From Flavobacterium panacagri (GTDB lineage: Bacteria; Bacteroidota; Bacteroidia; Flavobacteriales; Flavobacteriaceae), in contig NZ_CP119766.1 in NCBI RefSeq assembly GCF_030378165.1, positions 496,001 through 560,000 on the forward strand: a DNA stretch of 64,000 nt, given 5' to 3'. The translations under genes were made by a program, and so were the position numbers. Numbering within the stretch: position 1 is the stretch's first letter; every line of letters starts with the position of its first letter. The notes under the pieces are model-generated. The model saw nothing but the letters and a program-made list of their open reading frames with translations, had not been told where the DNA came from and ran no database searches. Shown here one piece after another: positions 63,186 through 64,000 of the stretch.

Positions 63186-64000
63186 TTAAAGAATTAACAT
63201 CGCATCTCCGTAAGAATAGAATTTGTATCCTTCTTTGATTGCTTCTTCGTATGCTTTTTTCATTAAATCATGTCCACAGAAAGCAGAAATCATCATTAAT
63301 AATGTTGATTTTGGTGTGTGGAAGTTTGTAATCATACAATTCGCAATGCTGAAATCATGAGGAGGGAAAATAAATTTATTTGTCCATCCTTCATAAGGAT
63401 TCAAAGTATTTGCAGAAGAAACAGAACTTTCGATGGCACGCATAGAAGTTGTTCCTACAGCACAAATACGTTTTTTATTTGCTTTTCCTTCGTTTACAAT
63501 ATCACAAGCCTCTTGAGTAATAATCAATTCCTCAGAATCCATTTTGTGTTTAGATAAATCTTCAACTTCAACTGGGTTAAAAGTTCCTAAACCAACGTGT
63601 AAAGTTACCTCAGCAAAATTCACTCCTTTGATTTCTAATTTTTTCAAAAGGTGTTTTGAGAAGTGTAAACCAGCAGTTGGTGCCGCTACGGCTCCTTCTT
63701 CTTTTGCGTAGATTGTTTGGTATCTTTCAGCATCTTCTGGCGTAACGTCTCTGTTGATGTATTTAGGAATTGGAGTTTCTCCAAGTTCTGTCAATTTATT
63801 TCTAAATTCTTCATAAGAACCATCGTACAAGAAACGCAATGTTCTACCGCGAGAAGTTGTATTGTCTATTACCTCAGCAACTAAAGAATCGTCATCACCA
63901 AAATAAAGTTTGTTACCAATACGGATTTTTCTAGCAGGATCTACTAAAACATCCCATAAACGTTGCTCAGAATTTAATTCTCTTAACAAGAAAACTTCAA
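63186..64000 (-). CDS. queA: S-adenosylmethionine:tRNA ribosyltransferase-isomerase (5' end outside window)
   Basis: Adds the ribosyl moiety of SAM to 7-aminomethyl-7-deazaguanine in tRNA, making epoxyqueuosine. The visible 271 residues are the C-terminal three quarters of the usual 340-350; the frame is open to the window edge (EVFLLRELN). QueA signatures: [46 protein letters not shown] and [20 protein letters not shown] near 63989 is internal, not the start. Confidence 0.94.
   Translation of the reverse strand, partial: EVFLLRELNSEQRLWDVLVDPARKIRIGNKLYFGDDDSLVAEVIDNTTSRGRTLRFLYDGSYEEFRNKLTELGETPIPKYINRDVTPEDAERYQTIYAKEEGAVAAPTAGLHFSKHLLKKLEIKGVNFAEVTLHVGLGTFNPVEVEDLSKHKMDSEELIITQEACDIVNEGKANKKRICAVGTTSMRAIESSVSSANTLNPYEGWTNKFIFPPHDFSIANCMITNFHTPKSTLLMMISAFCGHDLMKKAYEEAIKEGYKFYSYGDAMLIL

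Overview
The window is AT-rich chromosomal DNA from a Flavobacterium-like member of the Bacteroidetes, probably close to F. johnsoniae. The evidence is: Bacteroidetes-type promoters (TTTG, about 20 bases, then TAnnTTTG), the anti-Shine-Dalgarno end of the 16S gene, ExbB/ExbD/TonB gene sets, bacillithiol-transferase (YfiT) and DUF6090-type proteins, and many palindromic intergenic repeats. No CRISPR array, prophage or obvious genomic island is visible. The only intact mobile element is one IS3-family insertion sequence.

Layout. Bases 1-7.6 kb hold a lipid-transport ABC pair (mlaE, cut by the window edge, and mlaF), a SprT-like protein, an SDR, an M28 peptidase lipoprotein, an acyl-CoA dehydrogenase, a chalcone-isomerase-like exported protein and a Glu/Leu-type dehydrogenase. 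7.6-8.3 kb is three tandem copies of a 195-bp structured repeat. 8.3-11.3 kb carries two related TonB-like genes facing an exbB-exbD pair. 11.3-16.2 kb has folC, tRNA-Val, a Nudix hydrolase and small regulators. 16.3-19.1 kb is a 920-residue SF2 helicase with a membrane segment. 19.4-29 kb is mixed accessory genes: a VOC/MarR operon with a dyad operator, a ChaN/TIKI-like protein, a DUF4932-like protein, the IS3 element, an acyltransferase, an EamA exporter, a YdeI-like protein, an orphan LpxA-like acyltransferase and a Crp-type regulator.

29.2-34.4 kb is a complete rRNA operon on the minus strand (16S, tRNA-Ile, tRNA-Ala, 23S, 5S). Upstream of it lie what I read as three tandem promoters about 123 bases apart. 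35.4-39.2 kb has a LolC/FtsX-like permease, a cysteine-cluster protein, a methyltransferase, a YfiT-like protein and queE. 39.3-45.1 kb is a seven-gene envelope operon (exbB, two exbD, tonB, a small membrane protein, a PstS-like lipoprotein, a TPR protein). 45.4-64 kb has a HerA-like ATPase, kmo, GNAT and AraC proteins, a cluster of two serine hydrolases and an NTF2-like protein, a penicillin acylase, an AsmA-like protein, an unrecognised 602-residue cysteine-rich protein, a glycine-zipper lipoprotein, kynU and a partial queA.

Links between genes: kmo and kynU are two steps of the kynurenine route, 13 kb apart. queE and queA both belong to queuosine synthesis. The two Exb sets would energise TonB-dependent outer-membrane transport. 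The most interesting items are the triplicated rRNA promoter, the repeat families (a tandem 195-bp array and several dispersed palindromes), the membrane-segment helicase, the 602-residue protein and the TonB-like gene pair. All functional statements come from reading the sequence and from family knowledge; no database search was run.
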